Shown here in pieces: positions 7,918 to 16,402 of a stretch of DNA of 35,379 nt. The notes beneath the pieces were generated by a model that made no database searches, was not told the DNA's origin, and saw only the letters and a list, made by a program, of their open reading frames with translations. Origin of the DNA: Methylobacter sp. (GTDB lineage: Bacteria; Pseudomonadota; Gammaproteobacteria; Methylococcales; Methylomonadaceae); assembly GCA_030684815.1 (NCBI GenBank), contig JAUXXQ010000216.1:1-35379 (forward strand), given 5' to 3'. How positions within the stretch are numbered: position 1 is the stretch's first letter; each line of letters starts with the position of its first letter. Both the position numbers and the translations under genes were made by a program.

Positions 7918-9423
7918 ATGTCAGAAAAAAAACATATTGTCATCATCGGTGCCGGCCCCGGCGGCCTGTGTGCAGGAATGCTGTTAAGCCAACGCGGTTT
8001 TAACGTCACTATTTTTGATAAACACAGCGAGGTCGGCGGGCGTAACCGGCCGATTCGTCTCGGCGAATTTGTTTTCGATACCGGCCCGACCTTTTTGTTA
8101 ATGAAGCACGTACTCGATGAAATGTTCGCGCACTGCGGCAAAAACAGCGCCGATTATCTGGACTTCATCAAACTAGACCCGATGTATCGTTTGTTGTTTT
8201 CCGACCGCGCCGTCAATGTCTATTCCGACCGCGACAAAATGCGTGCCGAATTGACCGGGGCTTTTAGCGAGGGCAGCGCAGGCTATGATGCCTATTTGCA
8301 ACAGGAAGGACAGCGCTTTGAGAAACTGTACCCTTGCATACAACGTGACTACAGCAGCCTGAAAGCCTTTTTTTCGCTGGATTTGCTGCGTGCTTTGCCG
8401 CGTTTGGCGCTTAATCACAGCGTCTTTTCCAATCTGGGAAAATACTTTAAAGAAGAAAAAATGCGCCTGGTGTTTTCTTTTCAATCCAAATACTTAGGCA
8501 TGTCGCCGTGGGAGTGTCCGGCGCTCTTTACCATGCTGTCTTATTTGGAGCATGAATACGGCATTTACCATGTCAAAGGCGGCCTGAATAAAATTGCCGC
8601 CGCGATGGCGCAAGTGATCACCGAACAAGGCGGGATTATCCGTACCGGCACAGCGGTTGAATCGCTGCTCATTAAAAACAAGACGGTCACCGGTGTGCGT
8701 CTGCAAGACGGCAGCGAAATTGCCGCCGATGAAGTCGTGGTCAATGCCGATTTTGCCTACGCAATGACAACGCTGGTCAAACCGACTCAATTAAAGCGCT
8801 ACAGCTCTGAAAAACTGAAAAAGCTGGAATATTCCTGCTCGACCTTCATGCTGTATCTGGGACTGGATACCCGTTACGACTTGCCGCATCACAGCATCGC
8901 ATTTGCCGAAGACTACACCACCAACATCAAAAATATTTTCAGTAATAAAATCCTAAGTAAAGACTTCTCGTTTTATGTGCAAAACGCCTGCGTCAGTGAT
9001 GACACGCTGGCACCGACCGGAAAATCCGCGCTGTATGTGCTGGTGCCGATGCCCAATAATGACAGCGCTGTTGACTGGCAAAGTGTTTGCGCCGACATGC
9101 GTGAGCAAGTGCTGGATGCGCTGGAAACGCGGTTGAATTTAACCGGTATCCGCGAACATATCGAACACGAGAAGATCATCACCCCGCAGATGTGGGAAAG
9201 CGATGAGCATGTGTTCAAAGGCGCGACGTTCAGCTTGTCGCATAAATTCAGCCAGTTGTTGTACTGGCGGCCGCACAATCGGTTTCAGGAGCTTGACCAA
9301 TGTTATCTGGTCGGCGGCGGCACGCATCCGGGCAGCGGCTTGCCGACCATTTATGAATCGGCGCATATTTCTGCGAAACTAATTTGCCAAAAACATGGCG
9401 TCAGTTTTGGCCTAGCATCATGA
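7918..9423 (+). CDS. crtN: 4,4'-diapophytoene (dehydrosqualene) desaturase, CrtN type
   Basis: A 501-residue FAD-dependent desaturase of the CrtI/CrtN family. The N-terminal dinucleotide motif HIVIIGAGPGGLCAGMLL is followed by the acidic end of the Rossmann fold (IFDKHSEVGGRN) and FDTGPTFLL. The C-terminus has the family FAD motif as VGGGTHPGSGLPTIYES. The central LEYSCSTFMLYLGLD and DDTLAPTGKSALYVLVPMP resemble Staphylococcus CrtN more than CrtP, so I assign this copy to the desaturation steps that give diapolycopene. The alternative is a carotenoid oxidase. The stop overlaps the ald start (ATGA), so the two are translationally coupled. Confidence 0.85.
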   Translation: MSEKKHIVIIGAGPGGLCAGMLLSQRGFNVTIFDKHSEVGGRNRPIRLGEFVFDTGPTFLLMKHVLDEMFAHCGKNSADYLDFIKLDPMYRLLFSDRAVNVYSDRDKMRAELTGAFSEGSAGYDAYLQQEGQRFEKLYPCIQRDYSSLKAFFSLDLLRALPRLALNHSVFSNLGKYFKEEKMRLVFSFQSKYLGMSPWECPALFTMLSYLEHEYGIYHVKGGLNKIAAAMAQVITEQGGIIRTGTAVESLLIKNKTVTGVRLQDGSEIAADEVVVNADFAYAMTTLVKPTQLKRYSSEKLKKLEYSCSTFMLYLGLDTRYDLPHHSIAFAEDYTTNIKNIFSNKILSKDFSFYVQNACVSDDTLAPTGKSALYVLVPMPNNDSAVDWQSVCADMREQVLDALETRLNLTGIREHIEHEKIITPQMWESDEHVFKGATFSLSHKFSQLLYWRPHNRFQELDQCYLVGGGTHPGSGLPTIYESAHISAKLICQKHGVSFGLAS

Positions 9424-10997
9424 CGGAAAAAATAACTGCCGTTTCGGCGCTGAATGAACAGACGTTAAAAACCTATCCGATCAGCAGCGCCGATGACATC
9501 AACGCGGCCATGGCTGCCGCCAAATTCGCCGCCGCTGTCTGGTCGCAAACGACTGTCAAACAACGGCTGAAGCAGTTGGCGCAGTTGGAAAGCATCATTG
9601 TGGTAGAAATGGACAGCATCACTGAGGTGATTAGGGCGGCAACCGGCAAAGTAAAAACCGAAGTCCTGCTCGGTGAAATCTACCCGGTGCTGGCTTTGTT
9701 GCGTTATTACCAACAAAACGCCGCGCACATTCTCGCGCCCTGTCCGGTGCAAACCTCACCGCTGTCATTTCCGCAGGCCAGCGCCATGATTGAACGCCGG
9801 GCTTATGGCGTGGCGGCGATTATTTCACCGTGGAATTTCCCGTTTCAGCTGACCTTAAGCCCGCTGTTGACCGCGTTAATCAGCGGTAATGCAGTGATTT
9901 TTAAAATGTCCGAATTAAGTCTGCCAGTCGGTGAACTAATCATGGATTTATTGGCGCGCTTGGCCTTGCCCGAAGCGTTGGTGCAACAGGTCATCGGTTT
10001 GGCGGTAAGCGGTGCGCAATTAATCGATGCCCGCCCCGATTTGGTTTTTTTTACTGGCAGTGTCAATGCGGGACGCGCAGTTATGGCAAGAGCCGCGCAG
10101 CATCCAATACCAGTCATTCTGGAACTGGGCGGTAAGGATGCCATGCTAGTGTTTGCTGATGCCAATTTGAAGCGGGCGGCAAAAGCGGCGATGTATGGCG
10201 CATTCAGCAACAGCGGGCAAGTCTGCGTGTCGGTCGAACGCTGCTATGTGGAAGCCGCCTGCTATGAGGCATTTGTCGATTTGCTTAAACAGGCGGTGGC
10301 TCAGGTGACGGCCTCCGATGTGGGCAGACTGACGACAGTACAGCAATTTGCCGTCATCGAAGCCCATTATAATGATGCGTTGGCCAAAGGCGCTCAAGCC
10401 TCAGCGCCTTTGCGGCTCGAAGGCCGTTATGTGCAGCCGGTAGTCTTGTGGAATGTAAGCCACGATATGCTTATCATGCGTGAAGAGACTTTCGGGCCGC
10501 TGTTGCCGGTGATGGCGTTCGATGCCGAACAGCAGGCCATCGACTTGGCTAACGACAGCGATTTCGGCCTGAACGCCAGTGTTTGGAGTCAGGACATCAA
10601 TAAAGCCGAGCGTATCGCCCGGCAATTACAGGTCGGCAACTGGGCGGTCAATGATGTAATCAAAAATATCGGCCATGCCGGCTTGCCGTTCGGCGGCGTT
10701 AAAAACAGCGGTTTTGGCCGTTATCACGGAGCCGAAGGCTTGCGTCAATTTAGTTATACCGTCGCCGGATTGACCAGCCGCAGTCGTCTAAATAACGAGC
10801 CCAACTGGTTTCCGTATTCCGATCGCCGCTATTTGGAGATGCGCGGTTTGATTGACCTGTTGTTCGGCAGCGGCAGCTTATATCAACGTATAACCCGCAA
10901 CTGGCGCGCATTGCAGGTGTTCCGGGGTTATGCGTCGTTAAATTTGCGCCAGCATGGACGGAATCTGTGGATTTTTTTGCGGGGGCAGGGGAGTTAA
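9420..10997 (+). CDS. ald: Aldehyde dehydrogenase, diapolycopene aldehyde type
   Basis: A 525-residue NAD(P)-dependent aldehyde dehydrogenase. Visible motifs are SPWNFPF with Asn139, the cofactor-site Lys162, the general base Glu235 in ELGGKD, the nucleophile Cys269 in SGQVCVSVERC, and EETFGPLLPV. A C-terminal extension of about 60 residues after the core (RYLEMRGLIDLLFG to the end) is longer than in soluble family members and may aid membrane or carotenoid contact. In Methylomonas an ald gene of this kind oxidises diapolycopene aldehydes to acids, and the position between crtN and crtNb fits. The start at 9420 was chosen because ATG overlaps the crtN stop. Confidence 0.88.
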   Translation: MTEKITAVSALNEQTLKTYPISSADDINAAMAAAKFAAAVWSQTTVKQRLKQLAQLESIIVVEMDSITEVIRAATGKVKTEVLLGEIYPVLALLRYYQQNAAHILAPCPVQTSPLSFPQASAMIERRAYGVAAIISPWNFPFQLTLSPLLTALISGNAVIFKMSELSLPVGELIMDLLARLALPEALVQQVIGLAVSGAQLIDARPDLVFFTGSVNAGRAVMARAAQHPIPVILELGGKDAMLVFADANLKRAAKAAMYGAFSNSGQVCVSVERCYVEAACYEAFVDLLKQAVAQVTASDVGRLTTVQQFAVIEAHYNDALAKGAQASAPLRLEGRYVQPVVLWNVSHDMLIMREETFGPLLPVMAFDAEQQAIDLANDSDFGLNASVWSQDINKAERIARQLQVGNWAVNDVIKNIGHAGLPFGGVKNSGFGRYHGAEGLRQFSYTVAGLTSRSRLNNEPNWFPYSDRRYLEMRGLIDLLFGSGSLYQRITRNWRALQVFRGYASLNLRQHGRNLWIFLRGQGS

Positions 10998-11001
10998 GTA
11001 A

Positions 11002-11023
11002 TTAGCGCTAACTCTTTTGAGTT
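11002..11023. promoter_or_regulatory. Candidate HicB operator palindromes
   Basis: TTAGCGCTAA (11002-11011) is a perfect palindrome. It adjoins AACTC-TTTT-GAGTT (11010-11023), whose right arm overlaps the -35 element of the hicAB promoter. Antitoxins of the HicB family commonly repress their own promoter at such sites; the assignment here is by position. Confidence 0.4.
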
Positions 11024-11045
11024 TATATACAAAAATGTTTATTAT
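11017..11045 (+). promoter_or_regulatory. Predicted sigma70 promoter of hicAB
   Basis: TTGAGT (11017-11022) and TATTAT (11040-11045) are separated by 17 bases and end 26 bases before the hicA start. This would let hicAB be expressed independently of the crtN-ald transcript. Confidence 0.5.
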
Positions 11046-11071
11046 TTGATCTCAGTAACGCCGAGGTATTA

Positions 11072-11251
11072 ATGAAATACAGTGAATTTAAACGCTGGCT
11101 AGAACAAGAGGGCACAAAGTTTAAGCCCGGTAAAGGCAGCCATTTACATGCCGAACGCAACGGCAACTATTCTGTATTTCCCTTTCACGGGGCTAAAGAA
11201 ATACCCATGCCGCTGGTTAATGCCATCAAAAAAGACTTAGGCTTAAAATAA
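11072..11251 (+). CDS. hicA: HicA-like mRNA interferase toxin
   Basis: A 59-residue protein with the double-stranded-RNA-binding-like fold of HicA: MKYSEFKRWLEQEG, then KFKPGKGSHLHAERNG with the catalytic His23 in GSH, and the C-terminal PMPLVNAIKKDLGLK. HicA toxins cleave mRNA and are neutralised by HicB. The length is typical of the family. The ATG follows a GAGG ribosome site by about seven bases, and hicB follows after 12 bases. The pair interrupts the carotenoid cluster, which suggests a later insertion. Confidence 0.85.
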   Translation: MKYSEFKRWLEQEGTKFKPGKGSHLHAERNGNYSVFPFHGAKEIPMPLVNAIKKDLGLK

Positions 11252-11263
11252 AGGAGCAACAAA

Positions 11264-11686
11264 ATGTTATGTTATCCCGCCATCCTTGAACACGACCCGG
11301 AAACAGGGGCTGTCATCGTGTCCTTTCCCGATTTACCCTTTGCCCATGCGGTGGGTGATGATGAGGCGGAAGCCCTGCTGAATGCAGAGGAAGCGTTGGT
11401 CACTGCCTTTGAAATTTGCGAAGAAAAACGTATAGCGATACCCACACCTTCTGCCGCAAACTTAGGGCAAGCGCTGGTGAGCTTACCGGTGATTATTGCC
11501 GGTAAAGTGGCTCTCTACAACACTATGCTCAACGAATCCAAACGCAAAGCCGACATGGCACGGCTGCTCAATATCGCCCCGACGCTGGTAGACCGATTAT
11601 TGTCGTTCAGGCATAAAAGCCGGATAGAGCAGATTGAAACGGCGCTGGCCGTTTTGGGTAAACGCTTGGTAGTGGACGTTAGGTAA
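11264..11686 (+). CDS. hicB: HicB-like antitoxin
   Basis: A 140-residue protein whose first 65 residues form the HicB domain (YPAILEHDPETGAVIVSFPDLPFAHAVGDDEAEALLNAEEAL). The C-terminal part (about 90-130) looks like a helix-turn-helix of the HTH antitoxin class (RKADMARLLNIAPTLVDRLL). It should bind HicA and repress the hicAB promoter. An AAGGAG ribosome site lies 8 bases before the ATG. It is longer than the shortest HicB proteins because of the DNA-binding domain. Confidence 0.88.
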   Translation: MLCYPAILEHDPETGAVIVSFPDLPFAHAVGDDEAEALLNAEEALVTAFEICEEKRIAIPTPSAANLGQALVSLPVIIAGKVALYNTMLNESKRKADMARLLNIAPTLVDRLLSFRHKSRIEQIETALAVLGKRLVVDVR

Positions 11687-11732
11687 TGACATCGCTTGTT
11701 GAAAATTTTATAAAGCACATCGAGATTCCAGA

Positions 11733-13226
11733 ATGAACAATAACAATAAACCCCATGTCGTCGTTATCGGTGCCGGACTGGGCGGCCTGTCTGCCGCCAT
11801 TTCACTGGCCACTGAAGGCTTTAGCGTCGATTTGCTGGAAAAAAACGACAAAGTCGGCGGTAAGCTGAATGTGCTGGAAAAGGACGGCTTCACCTTTGAT
11901 TTAGGCCCGTCTATCCTGACTATGCCACATATTTTTCGCGCACTGTTCGAGCGCGCCGGTAAAAATATGGACGATTATGTCAGCATAGAATCCGTCGAAC
12001 CGCATTGGCGCAATTTCTTTGAAGACGGCAGTACGCTGGATTTAAGTTCTGATCCGGCGCGGATGAAGCAGCAATTAGACCAGCTCGGCCCGAATACCGC
12101 GAATGAATTCGCGCAGTTTTTGGCCTATTCAAAAAAGCTGTGCGAAGTGACCGAGGCAGGCTATTTTGCCAAAGGGTTGGATTCGTTCTGGGAATTGCTC
12201 CGGCATTACGGGCCTGTTAAAAGCCTGCAGGACTTTGATGTATTTCGCTCGATGGATCAAGGCGTTAGGCGTTTTATCAAAGACCCGAAGCTGGTCGAGG
12301 TGCTGAATTACTTTATTAAATACGTCGGTTCATCGCCTTACGATGCCCCGGCGCTGATGAATTTATTGCCTTATATTCAGTTCGGTTATGGGCTGTGGTA
12401 CATCAAAGGCGGCATGTACGGCATGGCGCAAGGCTTGGAAAAACTGGCGCTGGAATTGGGCGTGACCATTCGGGTGAATACCGAAGTTGCAGAAATCCAG
12501 CATCAGGGCGGTCGTGCCACGGCTGTACGCTTGGCTGATGATAGCGTGATTGCGGCTGAACTTATTGTGTCCAATATGGAGCTGATACCGGCCTATCAAA
12601 CGCTGTTACACGGCCAGGACAAAGAAATCCGCCGCATAGAAAAGTTTGCGCCAAGCTGTTCAGGTCTGGTGTTGCATTTGGGTGTCGATAAAATTTACCC
12701 GCAACTGGCGCACCATAATTTCTTTTATTCCGATCATCCACGCGAACATTTCAAGGCGATATTCCACGATCATCGCTTATCGGAAGACCCGACTATTTAT
12801 CTGGTTGCACCGTGTAAATCCGACCCACAGCAAGCACCGGCGGGCTGCGAAATTATTAAAATCCTGCCGCATATCCCGCATCTTGACCCTGAAAATCCGC
12901 TACAGCCGGAAGATTATGCGGCCATGCGGGAGCGGGTATTACTGAAACTTGAACGCATGGGTTTGACTGATTTACGCAAGCATATCGTTTGCGAAGAAAG
13001 CTGGACGCCGGTTGATATACAACAAAAATATTATTCCAATCAAGGCGCCATTTACGGGGTTGTGGCCGACCGCTTTAAAAACCTGGGCTTTAAAAACGCG
13101 CAACGCAGCAAGGTATTAAGCAATCTATATTTTGTCGGCGGCAGCGTCAATCCGGGCGGCGGTATGCCGATGGTGACCTTATCCGGGCAGTTGGTGCGGG
13201 ATAAAATTTTGGCTGATTTGGGCTAA
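11733..13226 (+). CDS. crtNb: 4,4'-diapolycopene oxygenase (CrtNb/CrtP-like)
   Basis: A 497-residue FAD enzyme of the carotenoid desaturase/oxidase family. It has HVVVIGAGLGGLSAAISLA at the N-terminus, FDLGPSILTMPHIF, and the C-terminal FVGGSVNPGGGMPMVTLSGQ. The stretches YFIKYVGSSPYDAPALMNLLPYIQ, LAHHNFFYSDHPREHF and GAIYGVVADRFKNLGFK match Staphylococcus CrtP and the Methylomonas enzyme that oxidises terminal methyl groups of C30 carotenoids. I therefore call it the oxygenase rather than a second desaturase. The resulting aldehydes are the expected substrates of ald. It was probably once co-transcribed with ald; hicAB now separates them. Confidence 0.87.
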   Translation: MNNNNKPHVVVIGAGLGGLSAAISLATEGFSVDLLEKNDKVGGKLNVLEKDGFTFDLGPSILTMPHIFRALFERAGKNMDDYVSIESVEPHWRNFFEDGSTLDLSSDPARMKQQLDQLGPNTANEFAQFLAYSKKLCEVTEAGYFAKGLDSFWELLRHYGPVKSLQDFDVFRSMDQGVRRFIKDPKLVEVLNYFIKYVGSSPYDAPALMNLLPYIQFGYGLWYIKGGMYGMAQGLEKLALELGVTIRVNTEVAEIQHQGGRATAVRLADDSVIAAELIVSNMELIPAYQTLLHGQDKEIRRIEKFAPSCSGLVLHLGVDKIYPQLAHHNFFYSDHPREHFKAIFHDHRLSEDPTIYLVAPCKSDPQQAPAGCEIIKILPHIPHLDPENPLQPEDYAAMRERVLLKLERMGLTDLRKHIVCEESWTPVDIQQKYYSNQGAIYGVVADRFKNLGFKNAQRSKVLSNLYFVGGSVNPGGGMPMVTLSGQLVRDKILADLG

Positions 13227-13381
13227 GGGCATATTAATGGCAGGTAAAGTGATTTCCGGGTAACGGCTCATTATCTGCAGGCCGCACCAACCCCCAAACC
13301 AACTAAGGGATGGGCATGATTTGACTTGTGCAAGTTGCCATTTGAGATGGCCGATAAAAAGGGCAGCGTTTTAAGTTGCCT
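13227..13381. other. Intergenic DNA after crtNb
   Basis: No gene is recognised here. A small hairpin GCCAT-TTGAG-ATGGC lies near 13337-13351, without a T-run that would make it a clear terminator. Confidence 0.4.
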
Positions 13382-13517
13382 AAGGCTATTTTCTGAAAAA
13401 GACATACCAAAAATTGCCGTGAAAAGTACGAAAGCCACGAAATTTTCGTGTTAAGCGTGGACTTTATTTTTTACATGCGATGATCGTCAAGGGGTATTAT
13501 TCCCCGGAAATAGCTTA
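13382..13517. repeat. MITE-like repeat, family 1, copy 1
   Basis: About 135 bases, closely similar to 27641-27772. Shared blocks are CTGAAAAAGACATACCAAAA, TTAAGCGTGGAC/CTAAGCGTGGAC, ATTTTTTACA and CCCGGAAATAGC. The ends AAGGCTATTTTC and GGAAATAGCTTA form imperfect inverted repeats. The central stem is partly decayed compared with the second copy. No coding potential is seen. Confidence 0.75.
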
Positions 13518-13602
13518 ACTTTTCATTAGCTTAATGTAGTTTCCTGCTTTGTGGATGTATAGTATTCACTATTGCTTTTATCTTTCAAATTACGAGGTTG
13601 AT

Positions 13603-14208
13603 ATGTTTAAACGATGGCTTGTTTTATTGATGCTGACGGTTTTGTCCGGTTGCGGTTATAACACTTTGCAGGTTACTGATGAGGATATTAAGGCGACGTG
13701 GGCGGAGGTGTTGAATCAGTATCAGCGCCGCGCCGATCTGGTGCCTAATTTGGTCAATGTGGTCAAAGGTTATGCGGCTCACGAAAAAGATGTGTTGACC
13801 GAGGTGACCGAGGCGCGCGCCAAAGTGGGCGCGTTGCAGGCGACACCGGAATTGGTCAATGATGAACAGGCGTTCCAGAAATTTATTGCTGCGCAGGGGC
13901 AAATGACCAGCGCGATTTCACGACTGCTGGCGGTGGCGGAAAGCTATCCGCAACTAAAAGCCGATGGTTTGTTCCGTGATTTGCAAGCGCAGCTGGAAGG
14001 CACTGAAAACCGCATTACCGTGGCGCGTAACCGTTATATTGCGGCGGTCAAGGAATACAATATTACCGTGCGCTCGTTCCCGTCCAATTTGACCGCGATG
14101 CTGTTCGGTTTTAAAACCAAGCCGAGTTTTACGGTGGAAAATGAACAAGCGATCGCGCTGCCGCCGAAAGTCGATTTTGGCGCGCCGGTACCCGCTAATG
14201 GCCGTTAA
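13603..14208 (+). CDS. lemA: LemA family lipoprotein
   Basis: A 201-residue protein with a lipoprotein signal: positive MFKRW, a hydrophobic core and the lipobox LSGC, with Cys at about residue 17. A LemA helical domain follows: WAEVLNQYQRRADLVPNLVNVVKGYA, RITVARNRYIAAVKEYNITVRSFPSN and a C-terminal FGFKTKPSF. LemA proteins are membrane-anchored helical proteins of unclear function, often paired with TPM-domain proteins as here. The ATG at 13603 was chosen for its GAGG ribosome site and for giving a proper signal peptide. The next gene overlaps its end by 11 bases. Confidence 0.9.
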   Translation: MFKRWLVLLMLTVLSGCGYNTLQVTDEDIKATWAEVLNQYQRRADLVPNLVNVVKGYAAHEKDVLTEVTEARAKVGALQATPELVNDEQAFQKFIAAQGQMTSAISRLLAVAESYPQLKADGLFRDLQAQLEGTENRITVARNRYIAAVKEYNITVRSFPSNLTAMLFGFKTKPSFTVENEQAIALPPKVDFGAPVPANGR

Positions 14209-15046
14209 TAGGGCGTCCGCACTTCGCTATGGGTTTGGCTTAGTGCTGCTGTTGTTTGGGCTGCTGGTCTGGGCGGGCGCAGGCGTTCCCAAGTTGGAGC
14301 AGCGCGTCACCGACTTGACAGCTACGCTCAGCGCCGAACAGGTCAGTGCGTTGGATGCTAAATTGGCCGCGTTTGAAGCGCAAAAAGGCAGCCAAATCGC
14401 GGTGTTAATCGTCCCGACCACGCAGCCTAAAGATATTGCCGAGTTTGGCATAGAGGTGGCGGATTTGTGGCAAATCGGCCGTAAAGGCGTTGATGACGGC
14501 GTGATCCTGATTGTTGCCAAAGATGACCGCACTTTGCGCTTGGAAGTGGGTTATGGCCTGGAAGGCGTCATTCCTGATGCGGTTGCCAAGCGTATCATTA
14601 CCGAGATTATTGCCCCGTATTTTAAGGCGGACGATTATGCGGGCGGTATTGACGCTGGAGTGGATCAGCTTATCAAATTGATTGAAGGTGAATCGTTGCC
14701 TGCGCCGTCGGCGAGTGTCAACAGCCAGCAAGATGAAGGCGCTTTTGGCTTTGTGTTGTTTGGCGGCATGATGGTGGGTTGGTTGCTGTCGGCAATAACC
14801 GGGCGTACTACAGCCGGGATACTGGCGGGCTTGACTAGCGGTTTATTGGCGATGATGTTCTTTGGTTTGGCTTTTTCCTTGGCGTTGTTTGTAGGTTTTA
14901 TGGTTTTCATCATTGTGGGTTTTGGTAACACCCGTCGGCGCGGTGGTTGGTCTAGCGGCGGCGGTTTTGGCGGCGGCAGTGGCGGCGGCTCATGGCGTGG
15001 CGGCGGTGGCCGTTCTGGCGGTGGGGGCGCATCAGGCTCATGGTAA
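14198..15046 (+). CDS. TPM-domain (YgcG-like) membrane protein with Gly-rich tail
   Basis: A 282-residue protein with an N-terminal signal/TM segment (about 10-27) and a TPM domain of about 120 residues: VTDLTATLSAEQVSALDAKL, IAVLIVPTTQPKDIAEFGIEVADLWQIGRKGVDDGVILIVAKDD and RLEVGYGLEGVIPDAVAKRII. Two TM segments (about 183-240) come next, and the tail of roughly 35 residues is almost all Gly, Ser, Arg and Trp. TPM proteins of this form occur next to LemA in many bacteria and are exposed to the periplasm. The ATG at 14198 overlaps the lemA end. The function is not established. Confidence 0.88.
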   Translation: MAVNRASALRYGFGLVLLLFGLLVWAGAGVPKLEQRVTDLTATLSAEQVSALDAKLAAFEAQKGSQIAVLIVPTTQPKDIAEFGIEVADLWQIGRKGVDDGVILIVAKDDRTLRLEVGYGLEGVIPDAVAKRIITEIIAPYFKADDYAGGIDAGVDQLIKLIEGESLPAPSASVNSQQDEGAFGFVLFGGMMVGWLLSAITGRTTAGILAGLTSGLLAMMFFGLAFSLALFVGFMVFIIVGFGNTRRRGGWSSGGGFGGGSGGGSWRGGGGRSGGGGASGSW

Positions 15047-15546
15047 CTATTTTGCGTTGCTTGCGTCATGCGTTTATGCCGCCGTGGCGTTGGCGGCTGT
15101 TATTTCCCCAAAAGACGCTGAATGAGATCGAAAAGGCCATCGAGCGCTCAGAGCTTCAGCATGGCGGCGAACTTCGTTTTGCTGTTGAAAATGCGCTGGC
15201 ACCGGGGCAGGTTTGGCGCGGTTTTTCGGCGCGTCAGCGGGCGGAGCAGTTGTTTTCGGAGTTACGGGTTTGGGATACCGAGCATAACAGCGGCGTGTTA
15301 ATTTATCTGTCGCTGGCGGATCGCGAAGTCCATATTATTGCCGATCGCGGTATTAGTGCGCTGGTGGCACAAGCCGAATGGGAGGCGATAACGCAGACGA
15401 TGCAACACGCTTTCCAGCGCGGCGACTTTTTATACGGTTCGCTGCAAGGTATTGAGCGCATTACGGCGCTGTTAGCCGCTTATTTTCCGCCCGGCGCTCC
15501 GCAGCGTAATGAGCTTTGTAATAAGCCTGTGATCGTTAAAAACTGA
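15040..15546 (+). CDS. Second TPM-domain protein, short form
   Basis: A 168-residue protein whose start overlaps the stop of the preceding TPM gene (ATGGTAA). It has a short basic and hydrophobic N-terminus (about 10-28) and then a TPM-like domain: LNEIEKAIERSELQHGGELRFAVENAL, RAEQLFSELRVWDTEHNSGVLIYLSLADREVHIIADRGI and MQHAFQRGDFLYGSLQGIERI. It lacks the C-terminal membrane part and glycine tail of its neighbour. This paired long-and-short arrangement suggests the three lemA-operon products act together at the inner membrane. The role is unknown. Confidence 0.85.
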   Translation: MVTILRCLRHAFMPPWRWRLLFPQKTLNEIEKAIERSELQHGGELRFAVENALAPGQVWRGFSARQRAEQLFSELRVWDTEHNSGVLIYLSLADREVHIIADRGISALVAQAEWEAITQTMQHAFQRGDFLYGSLQGIERITALLAAYFPPGAPQRNELCNKPVIVKN

Positions 15547-15604
15547 GTAATAGGCGCCATATCGATTTGACGAAATTCATCTTTACCTATACCATTGCGC
15601 GGTT

Positions 15605-16129
15605 ATGTTAGCTCGATTACCTGAATATATAGACCCTTTGCACCTCGCCGATAAGCGCGGTGAATTGAAAGGTCAAATCCCTCTAAGTAGTCTGGATCGT
15701 TTAGCGGATATGCTGTTTGACGATACGGGCGCTGTCGCTGTGGAACTTTTTTTTGGCCGGGAAGGGCGCTTGGCCAAAATTGAGGGGCAACTGGAAGCCG
15801 TGTTGGAACTGAAGTGCCAAAATTGCCTGCAGGCAGTGCAATGGCCTGTTAAACATAGCGTTAAACTAGGACTGGTGACGTCTATTGATCAAGCCGACAG
15901 ATTACCCGAGGATTACGAGCCCTTGTTAGTTGATGAGGAGAAAATCCCGTTAAAAAATATTGTTGAAGATGAGTTGTTACTGATTTTGCCCACATTTCCC
16001 AAACATGCGCATAATTGCCTTGCTCAAGAGTTTGTTAATAAAGAAGATTCCTTGCAAACTGAGCAACCGACGCTCCCCGAAAACCCTTTTTCTATTCTAG
16101 CCAAACTTAAAAACACTGGAGATTTATAA
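15605..16129 (+). CDS. yceD: YceD/DUF177 family protein
   Basis: A 174-residue protein of the YceD family, which regularly precedes rpmF and is linked to 23S rRNA/ribosome assembly. Visible features are the two-cysteine motif LKCQNCLQ (about residues 73-80), then [40 protein letters not shown] and a second Cys in HAHNC. A weak promoter-like pair (TTGACG at 15567, TACCAT at 15590, 17 bases apart) lies so close that the transcript would be nearly leaderless. The stop overlaps the rpmF start by one base. Confidence 0.85.
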   Translation: MLARLPEYIDPLHLADKRGELKGQIPLSSLDRLADMLFDDTGAVAVELFFGREGRLAKIEGQLEAVLELKCQNCLQAVQWPVKHSVKLGLVTSIDQADRLPEDYEPLLVDEEKIPLKNIVEDELLLILPTFPKHAHNCLAQEFVNKEDSLQTEQPTLPENPFSILAKLKNTGDL

Positions 16130-16311
16130 TGGCCGTACCAAAAAGTAAAATATCACGTTCAAGACGTGGCCAACGTCGTTCACACGATGCCTTAACCGGT
16201 AAAACCTTGTCCCAGGATCCAATGACCGGTGAAGTTCACATCCGTCATCACATGACTCCCGATGGTTTTTTCAAAGGCCGTCAAATCGTAGGCGCTGTTG
16301 AGGAAGATTAA
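16129..16311 (+). CDS. rpmF: 50S ribosomal protein L32
   Basis: A 60-residue protein of normal L32 length. [22 protein letters not shown] is the conserved N-terminus, followed by [18 protein letters not shown]. It has no zinc-binding cysteine pairs, as is usual in gammaproteobacteria. The ribosome site is GGAG, eight bases upstream of the ATG. It forms a ribosome/lipid-synthesis gene group with plsX and fabH; a hairpin terminator separates it from plsX. Confidence 0.97.
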   Translation: MAVPKSKISRSRRGQRRSHDALTGKTLSQDPMTGEVHIRHHMTPDGFFKGRQIVGAVEED

Positions 16312-16343
16312 TCAATTCTCCCGCTTTTGTAGCATGACGATAC

Positions 16344-16375
16344 GCCGAAGCTGATTAATCAGGTTCGGCTTTTTT
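16344..16375 (+). terminator. Rho-independent terminator or attenuator between rpmF and plsX
   Basis: GCCGAA and TTCGGC form the outer stem, CTGATTAATCAG is an inner palindrome, and six T follow directly. Because plsX begins 27 bases later on the same strand, it would set rpmF expression above that of the fab genes. Confidence 0.8.
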
Positions 16376-16402
16376 ATAATAATTCAGGAGTCATCCGTAA
16401 GC

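Noticed and set aside
11733-13226. Second diapophytoene desaturase
   Set aside because: Key stretches match CrtP/CrtNb oxygenases rather than CrtN; the desaturase assignment fits the 7918-9423 gene better.
14665-15069. Proline-rich minus-strand frame
   Set aside because: It is the antisense of the glycine-rich tail of the TPM protein, an artefact of GGC/GGT codons.
15567-15595. Promoter before yceD
   Set aside because: The -35/-10 pair is plausible but would put the transcript start almost on the start codon; too weak to list as a feature.
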